Below are positions 32,883 through 41,323 of a stretch of DNA of 64,000 nucleotides, one piece after another. Made by a program: the position numbers and the translations under genes. This DNA is from Pseudomonas sp. PICF141. Its GTDB lineage: Bacteria > Pseudomonadota > Gammaproteobacteria > Pseudomonadales > Pseudomonadaceae. The notes under the pieces are model-generated. The model saw only the letters and a program-made list of their open reading frames with translations. It had not been told where the DNA came from and searched no databases. How positions within the stretch are numbered: position 1 is the first letter of the stretch; each line of letters begins with the position of its first letter. The stretch lies in contig NZ_MUNM01000050.1 of assembly GCF_002286815.1 (NCBI RefSeq), positions 124,001 to 188,000 on the forward strand, given 5' to 3'.

Positions 32883-34033
32883 GCAGTCGACGGATTCTCG
32901 ACATCGAGTTGTTGCGCGGGATCGCTGTGCTTGGTGTGCTGGTGCATCACCTGCAAACCATGCCGTTTCCGGGCCAGTTGCCGGGTTTCGAATCGGGTAC
33001 GGCCCACGGGCAATTCTGGTGGGGCGTGGACCTGTTTTTTGTCATCTCCGGGTTTGTCATCGCCCGAGGCTTGATTCCGCTGCTGCGGGGTTGCCAGACA
33101 CCGCAGGCCTTCTGGCTGGAAACCCGCGATTTCTGGATTCGCCGGGCCTTTCGTCTGTTGCCATCCGCCTGGTTGTGGCTGTTGCTGATGTTAGCGGGCG
33201 CACTGTTTTTCAATCATTCGGGCGCCTTTGGCACGGTGCAGGCCAATCTGCAGGCGACGCTGGCGGGCTTTCTGCAATTTGCCAATTTGCGCTTTGCCGA
33301 AAGCTTCATGCGCTTCGAATACGGTGCCAGTTTCGTTTATTGGAGCCTGTCCCTTGAAGAGCAGTTCTACCTGCTGCTGCCCTTACTGATCCTCGTCTGC
33401 CGCAAGCGGTTGGTGTGGGTGTTGCTGGCCTTGGTTGCCGTGCAACTGTTCACTTGGCGTTCAGCGCTGTTGATGAGTTTCAGGACCGATGCCCTGGCAT
33501 TGGGCGTGTTACTGGCGATGTGGAGCTCGAGGCCGAGCTATCTGACCTGGGAACCACGATGGTTGCGCCGTCGTTGGTCAGGCCTGTTGATCCTGATTGG
33601 CCTGGGCGCTGCACTGAGCGTGCTGGCGAGCACACCTTTCAATCTGGCGAGCTATCGGGTCGCCGCGATTGCCTTGTTGTGCGCGCTGCTGGTCTGGATC
33701 GCTTCCTACAATCGCGATTACCTGCTGCCCACGGGCAAGCTCAAGCAAGTACTGGTCTGGCTGGGCGCCCGTTCCTACGGCATTTACCTGATTCACATTC
33801 CGGCGTTCTTTGTCGTGCGCGAAAGCTGGTTTCGTTTCGCGCCCGCCGGTTGGCAGGACGTGGCGATGCAGCCGGCACTGGCGCTGTTTTGCGCCATGAC
33901 CCTGATCGTGCTGCTGAGTGAACTCAACTACCGATTCATCGAGCTACCCATGCGCAACCGGGGTGTCCGTCTGGTACATCATTTGCGCCTGTCCCGATCA
34001 GCCCATGCATCCTCTGGAGCCACCTCATGCTGA
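32879..34033 (+). CDS. OafA-family membrane acyltransferase (PA5458-like)
   Basis: A 384-residue protein with about ten membrane helices. The N-terminus RILDIELLRGIAVLGVLVHH is the acyltransferase-3 signature with the expected Arg and His, and FVYWSLSLEEQFYLLLPLLI is the second conserved block. It overlaps both neighbours by 4-7 bases, so it is co-translated with the two methyltransferases. It probably O-acylates the D-rhamnan. Corresponds to PA5458. Confidence 0.9.
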   Translation: MSSRRILDIELLRGIAVLGVLVHHLQTMPFPGQLPGFESGTAHGQFWWGVDLFFVISGFVIARGLIPLLRGCQTPQAFWLETRDFWIRRAFRLLPSAWLWLLLMLAGALFFNHSGAFGTVQANLQATLAGFLQFANLRFAESFMRFEYGASFVYWSLSLEEQFYLLLPLLILVCRKRLVWVLLALVAVQLFTWRSALLMSFRTDALALGVLLAMWSSRPSYLTWEPRWLRRRWSGLLILIGLGAALSVLASTPFNLASYRVAAIALLCALLVWIASYNRDYLLPTGKLKQVLVWLGARSYGIYLIHIPAFFVVRESWFRFAPAGWQDVAMQPALALFCAMTLIVLLSELNYRFIELPMRNRGVRLVHHLRLSRSAHASSGATSC

Positions 34034-34863
34034 GCCTTTTGAAGAAACTCACGGCGGGCACGTCCGCTACCGCGCAGCCGCTGACGCCGGCATCCTCGGT
34101 CGCCGACAAGGTCGACCCCTACATGCTCGGCCTGCACGACGCGATGCTCAGCGGCTGGTTCAACCAGCAAACCGGTGAGCTGTTCACCGGTTTCCCGGTC
34201 AGCCCCGAGGATACGCTGCTGGATGTGGGCTGCGGCGACGGAGGCAACGTGCATTTCTGCGGTATGCGCGGGGCGAAGATCATCATTGCCGACATCGACG
34301 CCGCCAAGGTCGAAGCGACTCGTCAGCGCCTGAGCGACACGCCGGCACGGGGCATCGAGTGCCACGTCACGGACTGCAATCCGCTGCCGATTGCCGACGC
34401 GACCGCGACCCGAGTCGTGTCCACCGAAGTTATCGAACACGTCGACGATCCGGCGCAGTTCCTCGCCGAACTGGTGCGGGTCGGCAAGCCCGGGGCGCTG
34501 TATTTGCTCAGTGTTCCGCACCCCAGTTCCGAAGACCTGCAAAAAGACATCGCCGCGCCGGAGTATTTCCAGAAGCCCAACCACATTCGCATCATCAGCG
34601 AAGAGCAGTTCAAGGCGATGGTCAGCGATGCTGGCCTGGACATCATCAGCCACAGCCAGTACGGGTTCTATTGGTCGATGTGGATGCTGTTGTTCTGGGA
34701 AGCCAAGGTCGATTTCAGCAATGCCGACCATCCATTGCTCAACCATTGGGCCGACACCTGGCAAGCCGTTCTGTCCTCGCCACGGGGGGCGCAGATCAAA
34801 CAGGCGCTGGATGCGGTGGTGGCGAAAAGTCAGGTGATCATTGCCCGCAAGCCTGAAGCGTAA
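34027..34863 (+). CDS. SAM-dependent methyltransferase (PA5459-like)
   Basis: A 278-residue class I methyltransferase, paralogue of the gene at 31989 (shared GLHDAMLSGWF, DTLLDVGCGDGGNVHF and VSTEVIEHVDDPAQF). It overlaps the acyltransferase by 7 bases and closes the five-gene A-band accessory operon. Corresponds to PA5459. The substrate is probably a sugar hydroxyl or a phosphate cap on the rhamnan. Confidence 0.87.
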   Translation: MLSLLKKLTAGTSATAQPLTPASSVADKVDPYMLGLHDAMLSGWFNQQTGELFTGFPVSPEDTLLDVGCGDGGNVHFCGMRGAKIIIADIDAAKVEATRQRLSDTPARGIECHVTDCNPLPIADATATRVVSTEVIEHVDDPAQFLAELVRVGKPGALYLLSVPHPSSEDLQKDIAAPEYFQKPNHIRIISEEQFKAMVSDAGLDIISHSQYGFYWSMWMLLFWEAKVDFSNADHPLLNHWADTWQAVLSSPRGAQIKQALDAVVAKSQVIIARKPEA

Positions 34864-34880
34864 CAGTCGCTGTATCCTTT

Positions 34881-35006
34881 GTAGCAGCTGCCGAAGGCTG
34901 CGTTCGGCTGCGTAGCAGTCGTGAAACCTGCACAGTTTCTCTGAAGACTGCGGGTGTCTGAATGGCGGCTGCTTCGCAGCCGAACGCAGCCTTCGGCAGC
35001 TGCTAC
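34881..35006. repeat. Large inverted repeat with 27-bp perfect arms
   Basis: Arm 34881-34907 (GTAGCAGCTGCCGAAGGCTG...) is the exact reverse complement of 34980-35006, and the match extends imperfectly about 11 more bases inward (CTGCGTAGCAG versus CTGCTTCGCAG). The spacer is 72 bases. This is a Pseudomonas intergenic repeat of the GCAGCTGCCGAAGGCT type. It lies between two co-directional genes and could end transcription of the A-band accessory operon. Confidence 0.85.
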
Positions 35007-35044
35007 GAATAATGCGGTTGGGGTCAAGCCGCCCAAGGGTCTTC

Positions 35045-36241
35045 ATGTATTTTCTCGCTCGTCTGTCGGCCTTGCTTGCCGCATTGCTGTTGCTCAACGG
35101 TTGCGAGCAACAGAGCGCGCCGCCGCTCGATCAGCAACTCTATGTCTGGCAACGCCAATGGACGCCGGCCCATGACGCCGCGCTGCGCGACAGCCGTGCC
35201 GACTTCTCGACCTTGCGCGTACTGGCCTTGCAGGCGTTTGCGCAGGCTGGCTGGAGCCGGGCGCGAGTCGATCCGGTGCTGCTCAAGCGTGATGGCCGAC
35301 CGCTGATTGCGGTGATTCGTCTGGATGGCCAGCTCCCGGGCCTGGATCAAGAGCAGGTCACCGCACAAATCCAGCAAGTGCTCAGCGATTGGCAAGGGCA
35401 GGGGCTGATCCTCTCCGGCGTGGAAATCGACCACGATGCGGGCAACGCCCGGCTACCGGCCTATCGCGAATTCCTTACGCATTTACGCACCGTTCTGCCC
35501 GCTTCCTTGCCGTTGAGCATCACCGCGTTGCCGGCCTGGCTCGACAGCCCTGAATTGCCGGCGTTGCTGGCAACTGTCGACAGCAGCGTTTTGCAGGTGC
35601 ACGCGGTGAGCGATCCACGGCGTGGGCTGTTCGACCCCAATCAGGCACGGCAATGGGCCAAAGCCTGGAGCCGTATCACCTCGAAACCGTTTTATCTGGC
35701 ATTGCCGGCTTATGGCGTGGCGTTGTTGCCGGGGGACGGTGGCGCGCCGGTCGTGGAAAGTGAAGTGCCCATCGAGCGGGGCGGCGAACGCCGGGAATTA
35801 CTGGCGGATCCGCTGCAACTGAGCAAACTCGGCGCCGAGTTGCGCGCCGATCCACCGGATCATCTGGCCGGGCTGATCTGGTTTCGCCTGCCGCTGGCCA
35901 ATGATCGCAGGGCCTGGAGCTTGACGACGCTCATCGCCGTGGCGCGCGGCGATACACTCGACAGCCGCGTGGGGCTGAAGCTCTCGGCGCAGGACGGCCT
36001 CTACGACATCAGCGTCAGCAACCAAGGCAACCTCGATAGCGCCTGGCCCGAACGCCTGACATTGGCGGTGCAGGGCTGCGACGGCGCCGATGCATTGGCC
36101 GGTTATGCGTTGCAACAACGTCCGGATCTGCTTACCTTCACCCGCCTGCGCGAGGGTCGAATACCGGCGGGCGGGCAGCGCGCCATCGGCTGGGCACGCT
36201 GCGCAACTATTGATCAAGGAGGTTCGAATGTTCACCCGTAA
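35045..36241 (+). CDS. DUF3142 family lipoprotein
   Basis: A 398-residue protein. The N-terminus MYFLARLSALLAALLLLNGC is a lipoprotein signal with lipobox LNGC; I chose ATG 35045 because it begins the signal peptide, against the 35012 ATG. The body starts QLYVWQRQWTPAHDAAL and contains IAVIRLDGQLPG and SGVEIDHDAGNARLPAY, typical of DUF3142, which has a TIM-barrel-like look with an acidic HD pair. Function is unknown. It is coupled to the next gene by a 14-base overlap. Confidence 0.82.
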   Translation: MYFLARLSALLAALLLLNGCEQQSAPPLDQQLYVWQRQWTPAHDAALRDSRADFSTLRVLALQAFAQAGWSRARVDPVLLKRDGRPLIAVIRLDGQLPGLDQEQVTAQIQQVLSDWQGQGLILSGVEIDHDAGNARLPAYREFLTHLRTVLPASLPLSITALPAWLDSPELPALLATVDSSVLQVHAVSDPRRGLFDPNQARQWAKAWSRITSKPFYLALPAYGVALLPGDGGAPVVESEVPIERGGERRELLADPLQLSKLGAELRADPPDHLAGLIWFRLPLANDRRAWSLTTLIAVARGDTLDSRVGLKLSAQDGLYDISVSNQGNLDSAWPERLTLAVQGCDGADALAGYALQQRPDLLTFTRLREGRIPAGGQRAIGWARCATIDQGGSNVHP

Positions 36242-38363
36242 CTGGCCCCGCCATGTGCTTTGCCTGAGCCTCAGCCTGCCGTTGGGTTCAGCGTTGGCCT
36301 GCGGGCCGGACTTCCCCATGCGCCTGCTGGACAACCGTGGCCAGTCGCTGGCGGAACTGCCGGAAGGCAACTTCAACGTTGAGATCAGTCGCCTCGGGCA
36401 TGCCATCGCTGGACTGAAAAATGTCACGGCTGCCACCAACATTCCGGGGGACGGTTACGGCGATGGGCCGGATTACGCGGGTCAGCGCAACACCGCCGAA
36501 CAGGCTGGTTTGACGCCTGAGCAGCAAGCACTGGTGCAACAGCTGCGCAGCCTGACCGATGCCCGTCAGGTTGAAGAGCAAGGCGCGAGCCTGCCGGCCG
36601 AGCACAGGTTGTACCTGGCGGGCGCGGTGGCGTTCAACGCGGGTGACCATGGTTTGGCCGCTGAATATTTTCATAAAGTGCTGGCGCTGCCGGCGGATCA
36701 ACGTGCGTTGCGCAGTACCTGGGCGGCTTACTCGTTGGGGCGGGCACTGTTTGCCATGAGTTCAGGGGCGGGCGCGGGGCCCGACCTGTTGGCTCAATCC
36801 CGAAAAGCCTTCGAACAAACGCGTCAGCTGAGCATCGACGGCTTCAGCGACCCCTTGGAACTGGGTGTTGCGAGCCTCGGCGAAGAAGCGCGAGTGGCCC
36901 GCACCGCTGGCGACTGGGACAGCGCCATCGAACTCTACGCCACGCAGAACCTCCACGGTTCGGCGGTGGGCTACAGCTCGTTGAAATGGTTGATGGCCGA
37001 TCTGATGGCAATGCCCGATGACCGACTGACGGTATTGCTCAAGGGCAAAGCGGTGCAGCAACTGGTGACGGCGTCGTTGATCAGTCGACTGGGCTGGTCA
37101 TTCGGTGATCAACCGCCGAACGAACAAAAACTGATCAAGCTGCTGCAAAACAGCACCCGAGGCAGCCTGGATAACGCGGATCGCCTGGCGGCGATGAACT
37201 ATCAACAGGGCGATTACGCCAGTGCCAAAGCCTTTCTCGAACAGGCCGGTGATGGCGGCCTTGCATGGTGGCTGCGGGCGAAACTGGCGTTGCGTGATGG
37301 CGACAAAGACGCTGCCGCTGCGGCTTACGCCAAGGCAGCCCAAGCCTTCCCGCAGAACGAGTCCTGGGGTGAACGACGGACCCCGGACTGGGATTACGAA
37401 ACAGTTCAGCCCAAGTGCCGGGTCGAGGGCGAAAGCGCGATCCTGGCCCTGCAACGCGGGGATTATCTGCAAGCCTTTGATCAACTCTATCGCAGCCAAC
37501 GCATTTACTGGTACGACGCGGCCACGGTTGCCGAGCGGGTGCTGACCCTCGATGAACTCAAGCATTACGTCGACACTCAGGTGCCCGCACCGCCACCGCT
37601 CAGTCAGCAGGATCGCGACAATTATGTGCCGTTGCCGGTTGCCGCCAGCCTGCGAAATCTGCTGGGGCGGCGGTTGTTGCGTGAAGGGCGTTATGACGAA
37701 GCGCCAGGGTATTTCGATCATGCTGTTTTGCAGGCCAAAGCCAAGTGGTATGGGGAGTTGCGCAACGACGCCGAATCAAAGTGGTGGCCGACCCAACGGG
37801 CATTCGCTTATTACTATGCCGCGACACTGGCCCGCTACGATGGAATGGAGTTGTTGGGCTATGAGATGTCCCCGGATTACGCGACGTTTGGTGGCAATTA
37901 CCGCCTCGAGAGCAGCGAACTCAAGGTCGGACCTCTCATGGCTGAAGAGGAAGTCCAACGCCAGCAATCCAGCGCCGCCAAGCCGGATCAGCGCTATCAC
38001 TATCGTTATGTCGCCACAGCTTTAGCCAGTCGTGCAGCCGACAATTTGCCCCACACTAGCCAAGCCTTTGCAGCCGTGCTGTGTGAGGCGGCGGGTTGGA
38101 ACACCAGTCGCGAAGAAGCAAGAGCCTTCTATCAACGCTACATCAAAGAAGGCCCTTATGTGGATTGGGCCATCTCCTTCGGCGAACAATGTCTTACCCC
38201 GGATTTTCAGAATGCAGATAAACGTTACATAACCCAGGCTGTGGCTCCCATCCGTTCGGCACTACGGCCTTACAAAAAGTGGCTGCAAGTGGGGAGTGTT
38301 GTAGCGTTTACAGCGGTAGCGCTGGTGCTGATCAATCGACGCCAGCGCAAGGCGCGGCAGTAA
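36228..38363 (+). CDS. Secreted repeat protein (TPR-like) with C-terminal membrane anchor
   Basis: A 711-residue protein. ATG 36228 follows a perfect AAGGAGG. A Sec signal (residues 1-24, LCLSLSLPLGSALA) is followed by a long helical region with TPR-like repeats (LAAEYFHKVLALPADQR, RLAAMNYQQGDYASAKAFLE, AAAAYAKAAQAFPQ). A C-terminal transmembrane segment VGSVVAFTAVALVLI is followed by RRQRKARQ. It is probably a periplasmic scaffold anchored to the inner membrane, working with the DUF3142 lipoprotein. I do not recognise a named family. Confidence 0.8.
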   Translation: MFTRNWPRHVLCLSLSLPLGSALACGPDFPMRLLDNRGQSLAELPEGNFNVEISRLGHAIAGLKNVTAATNIPGDGYGDGPDYAGQRNTAEQAGLTPEQQALVQQLRSLTDARQVEEQGASLPAEHRLYLAGAVAFNAGDHGLAAEYFHKVLALPADQRALRSTWAAYSLGRALFAMSSGAGAGPDLLAQSRKAFEQTRQLSIDGFSDPLELGVASLGEEARVARTAGDWDSAIELYATQNLHGSAVGYSSLKWLMADLMAMPDDRLTVLLKGKAVQQLVTASLISRLGWSFGDQPPNEQKLIKLLQNSTRGSLDNADRLAAMNYQQGDYASAKAFLEQAGDGGLAWWLRAKLALRDGDKDAAAAAYAKAAQAFPQNESWGERRTPDWDYETVQPKCRVEGESAILALQRGDYLQAFDQLYRSQRIYWYDAATVAERVLTLDELKHYVDTQVPAPPPLSQQDRDNYVPLPVAASLRNLLGRRLLREGRYDEAPGYFDHAVLQAKAKWYGELRNDAESKWWPTQRAFAYYYAATLARYDGMELLGYEMSPDYATFGGNYRLESSELKVGPLMAEEEVQRQQSSAAKPDQRYHYRYVATALASRAADNLPHTSQAFAAVLCEAAGWNTSREEARAFYQRYIKEGPYVDWAISFGEQCLTPDFQNADKRYITQAVAPIRSALRPYKKWLQVGSVVAFTAVALVLINRRQRKARQ

Positions 38364-38993
38364 TCATCCCTGCTGCACAAAGGTCAGCCGCACCGCGAAG
38401 CCGATCAGCAAGCTGCCGAACAACCATTGCTGCACCCGCTGGGCTGATGGACTGCGTTGCAGCCAGCGGCCCAGCGCGGCGCCGACCAACGCGTAGGCGC
38501 TGTCGAACAGTAACCCGACACCGACCAGCATTACGCCCAGCGTCGCAAATTGCGTGAGCACCGGCCCGGCGTGCGGATCAATGAACTGCGGCAACAGCAC
38601 CGAGCAAAACAATAGCGCCTTGGGGTTGAGCAGGTTGGTCAGCAAACCGCGCTGGACGGTCTCGCGCCAATGCGGTTTTTCAGTAGTTGCGTTTGTACCA
38701 TTCAAGCTCGGCAGCATCGTGGTGCGCAGGCACTGAATGCCGATCCACAGCAGGTACGCAGCCCCAGCCAGGCGCACCACGTCGAAGGTCCAGGGCGCCG
38801 TCTTGAACAGCGCCGCCAAACCCAACGCCGCCAAGGCCACATGACAACCACGTGCCACACCGAGCCCCAACGCCGTGGCCAGCGCCGCGCCTTTGCCCTG
38901 ACGCGCGCCGGTCTGCAACAGCAGGATCATGTCCGGGCCCGGCAACAGGTACACCACCGCCAGCGCCATGAAAAACAGCCAGAGTCCTGCCAT
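38364..38993 (-). CDS. LysE/RhtB-family amino-acid exporter
   Basis: A 209-residue transporter with about six membrane helices. The N-terminal signature is VVYLLPGPDMILLLQTGARQG, and the second half carries NLLNPKALLFCSVLLPQFID. I chose ATG 38993 with GGGGTG just upstream; an in-frame ATG at 39005 is possible. It is divergent from an Lrp-type regulator, the usual arrangement for a LysE exporter under Lrp/AsnC control. It ends directly against the preceding convergent gene with no spacer. Confidence 0.9.
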   Translation of the reverse strand: MAGLWLFFMALAVVYLLPGPDMILLLQTGARQGKGAALATALGLGVARGCHVALAALGLAALFKTAPWTFDVVRLAGAAYLLWIGIQCLRTTMLPSLNGTNATTEKPHWRETVQRGLLTNLLNPKALLFCSVLLPQFIDPHAGPVLTQFATLGVMLVGVGLLFDSAYALVGAALGRWLQRSPSAQRVQQWLFGSLLIGFAVRLTFVQQG

Positions 38994-39139
38994 GTTGCAC
39001 CCCATTGGTTGTCGATCTGGTGGAGATCAGTCTAAGTCCGAGGGGCAGGGCAGGTGGTTGCGTAGTCAGCTTCTAAAGACCCGATATTTGGCATAACCTG
39101 CCACTTTATGATGATCGAACCATCGGGATCTGCCAAACC

Positions 39140-39613
39140 ATGAAACTGGACGCCTACGACCGCAAGATTCTCGCCGCGTTGCAACGGGACGGTCGCCTGA
39201 GCAACGTGCAATTGGCTGACGAAATCGGTTTGTCTGCCTCGCCCTGTTTGCGTCGGGTACGGATGCTGGAAGAGGCGGGCGTGATTCGCGGCTATCAGGC
39301 CAATCTGGATCGAGATGAAGTGGGCCTTGGGCTGACGGTGTTTGTCGGGGTCAAAGTCGAACGACACAACGATGAACAGGCTGAAGCTTTTCGCCTGGCC
39401 GTGACGGCATTGCCTGAGGTGATTTCGGCGTTCCTGGTATCAGGGGAGTCCGATTTTCTGTTGCAAGTGGTGGTGCCGGATTTGCGCGCCTATGACCGTT
39501 TCCTCACCGGCCGCCTGTTGAAACTGCCGGGTGTGAGCGATATCCGCAGCAACTTTGCGATTCACACGGTAAAGACCCCGGGGGCATTGCCGTTGGAGCA
39601 TTTGCCGCTTTAG
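39140..39613 (+). CDS. Lrp/AsnC-family transcriptional regulator
   Basis: A 157-residue protein. The N-terminal helix-turn-helix (MKLDAYDRKILAALQRDGRL, LADEIGLSASPCLRRVRML) and the C-terminal RAM ligand-binding domain (VFVGVKVERH through SDIRSNFAIHTVK) are both present. Divergent from the LysE exporter, which it probably controls in response to an amino acid. Normal length. Confidence 0.92.
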   Translation: MKLDAYDRKILAALQRDGRLSNVQLADEIGLSASPCLRRVRMLEEAGVIRGYQANLDRDEVGLGLTVFVGVKVERHNDEQAEAFRLAVTALPEVISAFLVSGESDFLLQVVVPDLRAYDRFLTGRLLKLPGVSDIRSNFAIHTVKTPGALPLEHLPL

Positions 39614-39627
39614 ACCGCGTTGACTGC

Positions 39628-39704
39628 ATCGCGAGCCGGCTCGCTCCCCCCCATTGGCTGTGTGAACGCCACAGATCAAATGTGGAAGCGAGCCTGCTCG
39701 CGAT
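39628..39704. repeat. REP doublet (type 2) between convergent lrp and lpd
   Basis: Inverted arms ATCGCGAGCCGGCTCGCTCC and GGAAGCGAGCCTGCTCGCGA flank a short spacer. The family is related to, but different from, the type 1 arms. It lies in the 113-base gap between the convergent Lrp-type and dihydrolipoyl dehydrogenase genes and may end both transcripts. Confidence 0.8.
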
Positions 39705-39726
39705 AGCGGTAGTTCAGTCTCCGGGC

Positions 39727-41127
39727 TTACATCTGCGTCGCCATCCCCTCCACATCCATTGCCGCCTGGCGCAAGGCTTCGGAGCGAGTCGGGTGTGGGT
39801 GACAAGTCAGGGCGATGTCTTCGGCCGAGGCGCTGAACTCCATCGCCACGCAATATTCGCCAATCAATTCACTCACGCTGGGGCCCACAAGGTGCACACC
39901 GAGGACTTCGTCGGTGCGCTCATCGGCCAATACTTTGGCGAAGCCTTCGGTTTCGTGATTGATCTTCGCCCGGCTGTTGGCCGTGAAGGGAAACTTGCCA
40001 ACCTTATAAGCGCGACCTTCGGCCTTCAGTTGTTCTTCGGTCTTGCCGACGCTGGCCAACTCCGGTTTGGTGTAGATCACGCTGGGGATCAGGTCGTAAT
40101 TGACCTCGCCGGCCTTGCCGACGATTTGCTCGATGCAGGCCATGGCTTCGTCTTCGGCCTTGTGGGCGAGCATCGGCCCCGACGTGACATCACCGACCAC
40201 CCAGATGCCAGCGGCCTCGGTGCGGTGGCCCTTATTGGCGAGCATGCCGCGCTTGTCCGTGGCGAGGCCGACGTTTTCCAGCCCCAGGCCTTGGGTATAA
40301 GGGCGCCGACCAATGGCTACCAACACATAATCGGCTTCAAGCAACTCGGCGGTGCCACCCGCGGCCGGTTCGACGCTGAGCTGAACACCGCTCGCCGACG
40401 TCGTGGCACTGGTGACTTTCGAGCTCAACTTGAAGCGGATGCCTTGCTTGCTCAACGAGCGTTGAAGGCTCTTGCCCGCTTCGCCATCCACGCCGGGGCA
40501 GATCCGATCGAGAAATTCGACCACCGTCACCTGAGCACCCAGGCGCCGCCATACCGAGCCCAACTCCAGGCCGATCACCCCGGCACCGATCACCACCAAA
40601 TGCTTCGGTACTTCAGCCAGCGACAATGCGCCGGTGGAGTCGAGAATGCGTTTGTTGTCGATGTCCACGCCGGGCAGGGGAGTGGGTTCGGAACCGGTGG
40701 CGATAATGATGTCTTTGGCACTCAGTTCGGTCTTGGTGCCCTGGTTGTCGGTCACCGTGACTTTGCCCGGCCCGTCGATGCGGCCCCAGCCCTTGATCCA
40801 GTCGACTTTGTTTTTGCGAAACAGAAACTCGATGCCCTTGGTCAGCCCGGTAACGCTTTCATCTTTCTGTTTCATCATTTGAGCCAGGTTGAGGACAGGT
40901 TTGACCTCAATCCCCAGGTTGGCGAATTCCGCTCCCATGGCCGCGTCGTAGAGTTCGGAGGCATGCAGCAGCGCCTTGGACGGCATGCAGCCGACATTCA
41001 GGCACGTTCCGCCCAGAGTGGCGCGTCCTTCCACGCAGGCTGCTTTAAGACCCAGCTGGCCAGCGCGGATCGCTGCGTTATAGCCGCCGGGGCCTGCGCC
41101 CAGAATAACGACGTCATAGGTGCTCAT
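39727..41127 (-). CDS. lpdA: Dihydrolipoyl dehydrogenase, Lpd3-type
   Basis: A 466-residue FAD flavoprotein. The FAD loop is VVILGAGPGGYNAAI, the redox-active disulfide Cys42-Cys47 lies in GGTCLNVGCMPSKALLH, and the C-terminal catalytic His/Glu lies in HPHPTRSEALRQ (His445, Glu450). The sequence resembles P. aeruginosa Lpd3 more than the LpdG of the sucAB operon. It stands alone here, divergent from the SPFH operon, with no E1 or E2 component nearby. It presumably serves a 2-oxoacid dehydrogenase or another lipoyl system. Confidence 0.94.
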   Translation of the reverse strand: MSTYDVVILGAGPGGYNAAIRAGQLGLKAACVEGRATLGGTCLNVGCMPSKALLHASELYDAAMGAEFANLGIEVKPVLNLAQMMKQKDESVTGLTKGIEFLFRKNKVDWIKGWGRIDGPGKVTVTDNQGTKTELSAKDIIIATGSEPTPLPGVDIDNKRILDSTGALSLAEVPKHLVVIGAGVIGLELGSVWRRLGAQVTVVEFLDRICPGVDGEAGKSLQRSLSKQGIRFKLSSKVTSATTSASGVQLSVEPAAGGTAELLEADYVLVAIGRRPYTQGLGLENVGLATDKRGMLANKGHRTEAAGIWVVGDVTSGPMLAHKAEDEAMACIEQIVGKAGEVNYDLIPSVIYTKPELASVGKTEEQLKAEGRAYKVGKFPFTANSRAKINHETEGFAKVLADERTDEVLGVHLVGPSVSELIGEYCVAMEFSASAEDIALTCHPHPTRSEALRQAAMDVEGMATQM

Positions 41128-41275
41128 GGTGGTACTCCTGGTGAAGGGGACAGGGTCGATAAACGTAGCCTTGGATAAAAATTACGAGCGTAATATGTGC
41201 GTTTCGAGCCATTTCGGTCAAGGCTTCAGGTCCGGCGCTTTTAGATGAAGCGATTTACGACGAATATTTCACTAC

Positions 41276-41296
41276 TTTCGTTATATCGTAACGAAA
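41276..41296. promoter_or_regulatory. Palindromic operator candidate upstream of the SPFH-ATPase operon
   Basis: TTTCGTTA and TAACGAAA (8-bp perfect arms, spacer TATCG) lie 27 bases before the operon's first ATG, in the gap shared with lpdA. The central 13 bases GTTATATCGTAAC (41280-41292) match the Zur-type box before folE2 at 11 of 13 positions. It could bind a metal-responsive repressor or a TetR-type regulator; which one is not decidable from sequence. Confidence 0.5.
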
Positions 41297-41323
41297 TGTG
41301 ATGCAAGCGAAGGCTGGGGTGGT

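Noticed and set aside
39682..41178. 498-codon plus-strand frame opposite lpdA
   Set aside because: Antisense of a clear dihydrolipoyl dehydrogenase with intact motifs; no independent support.
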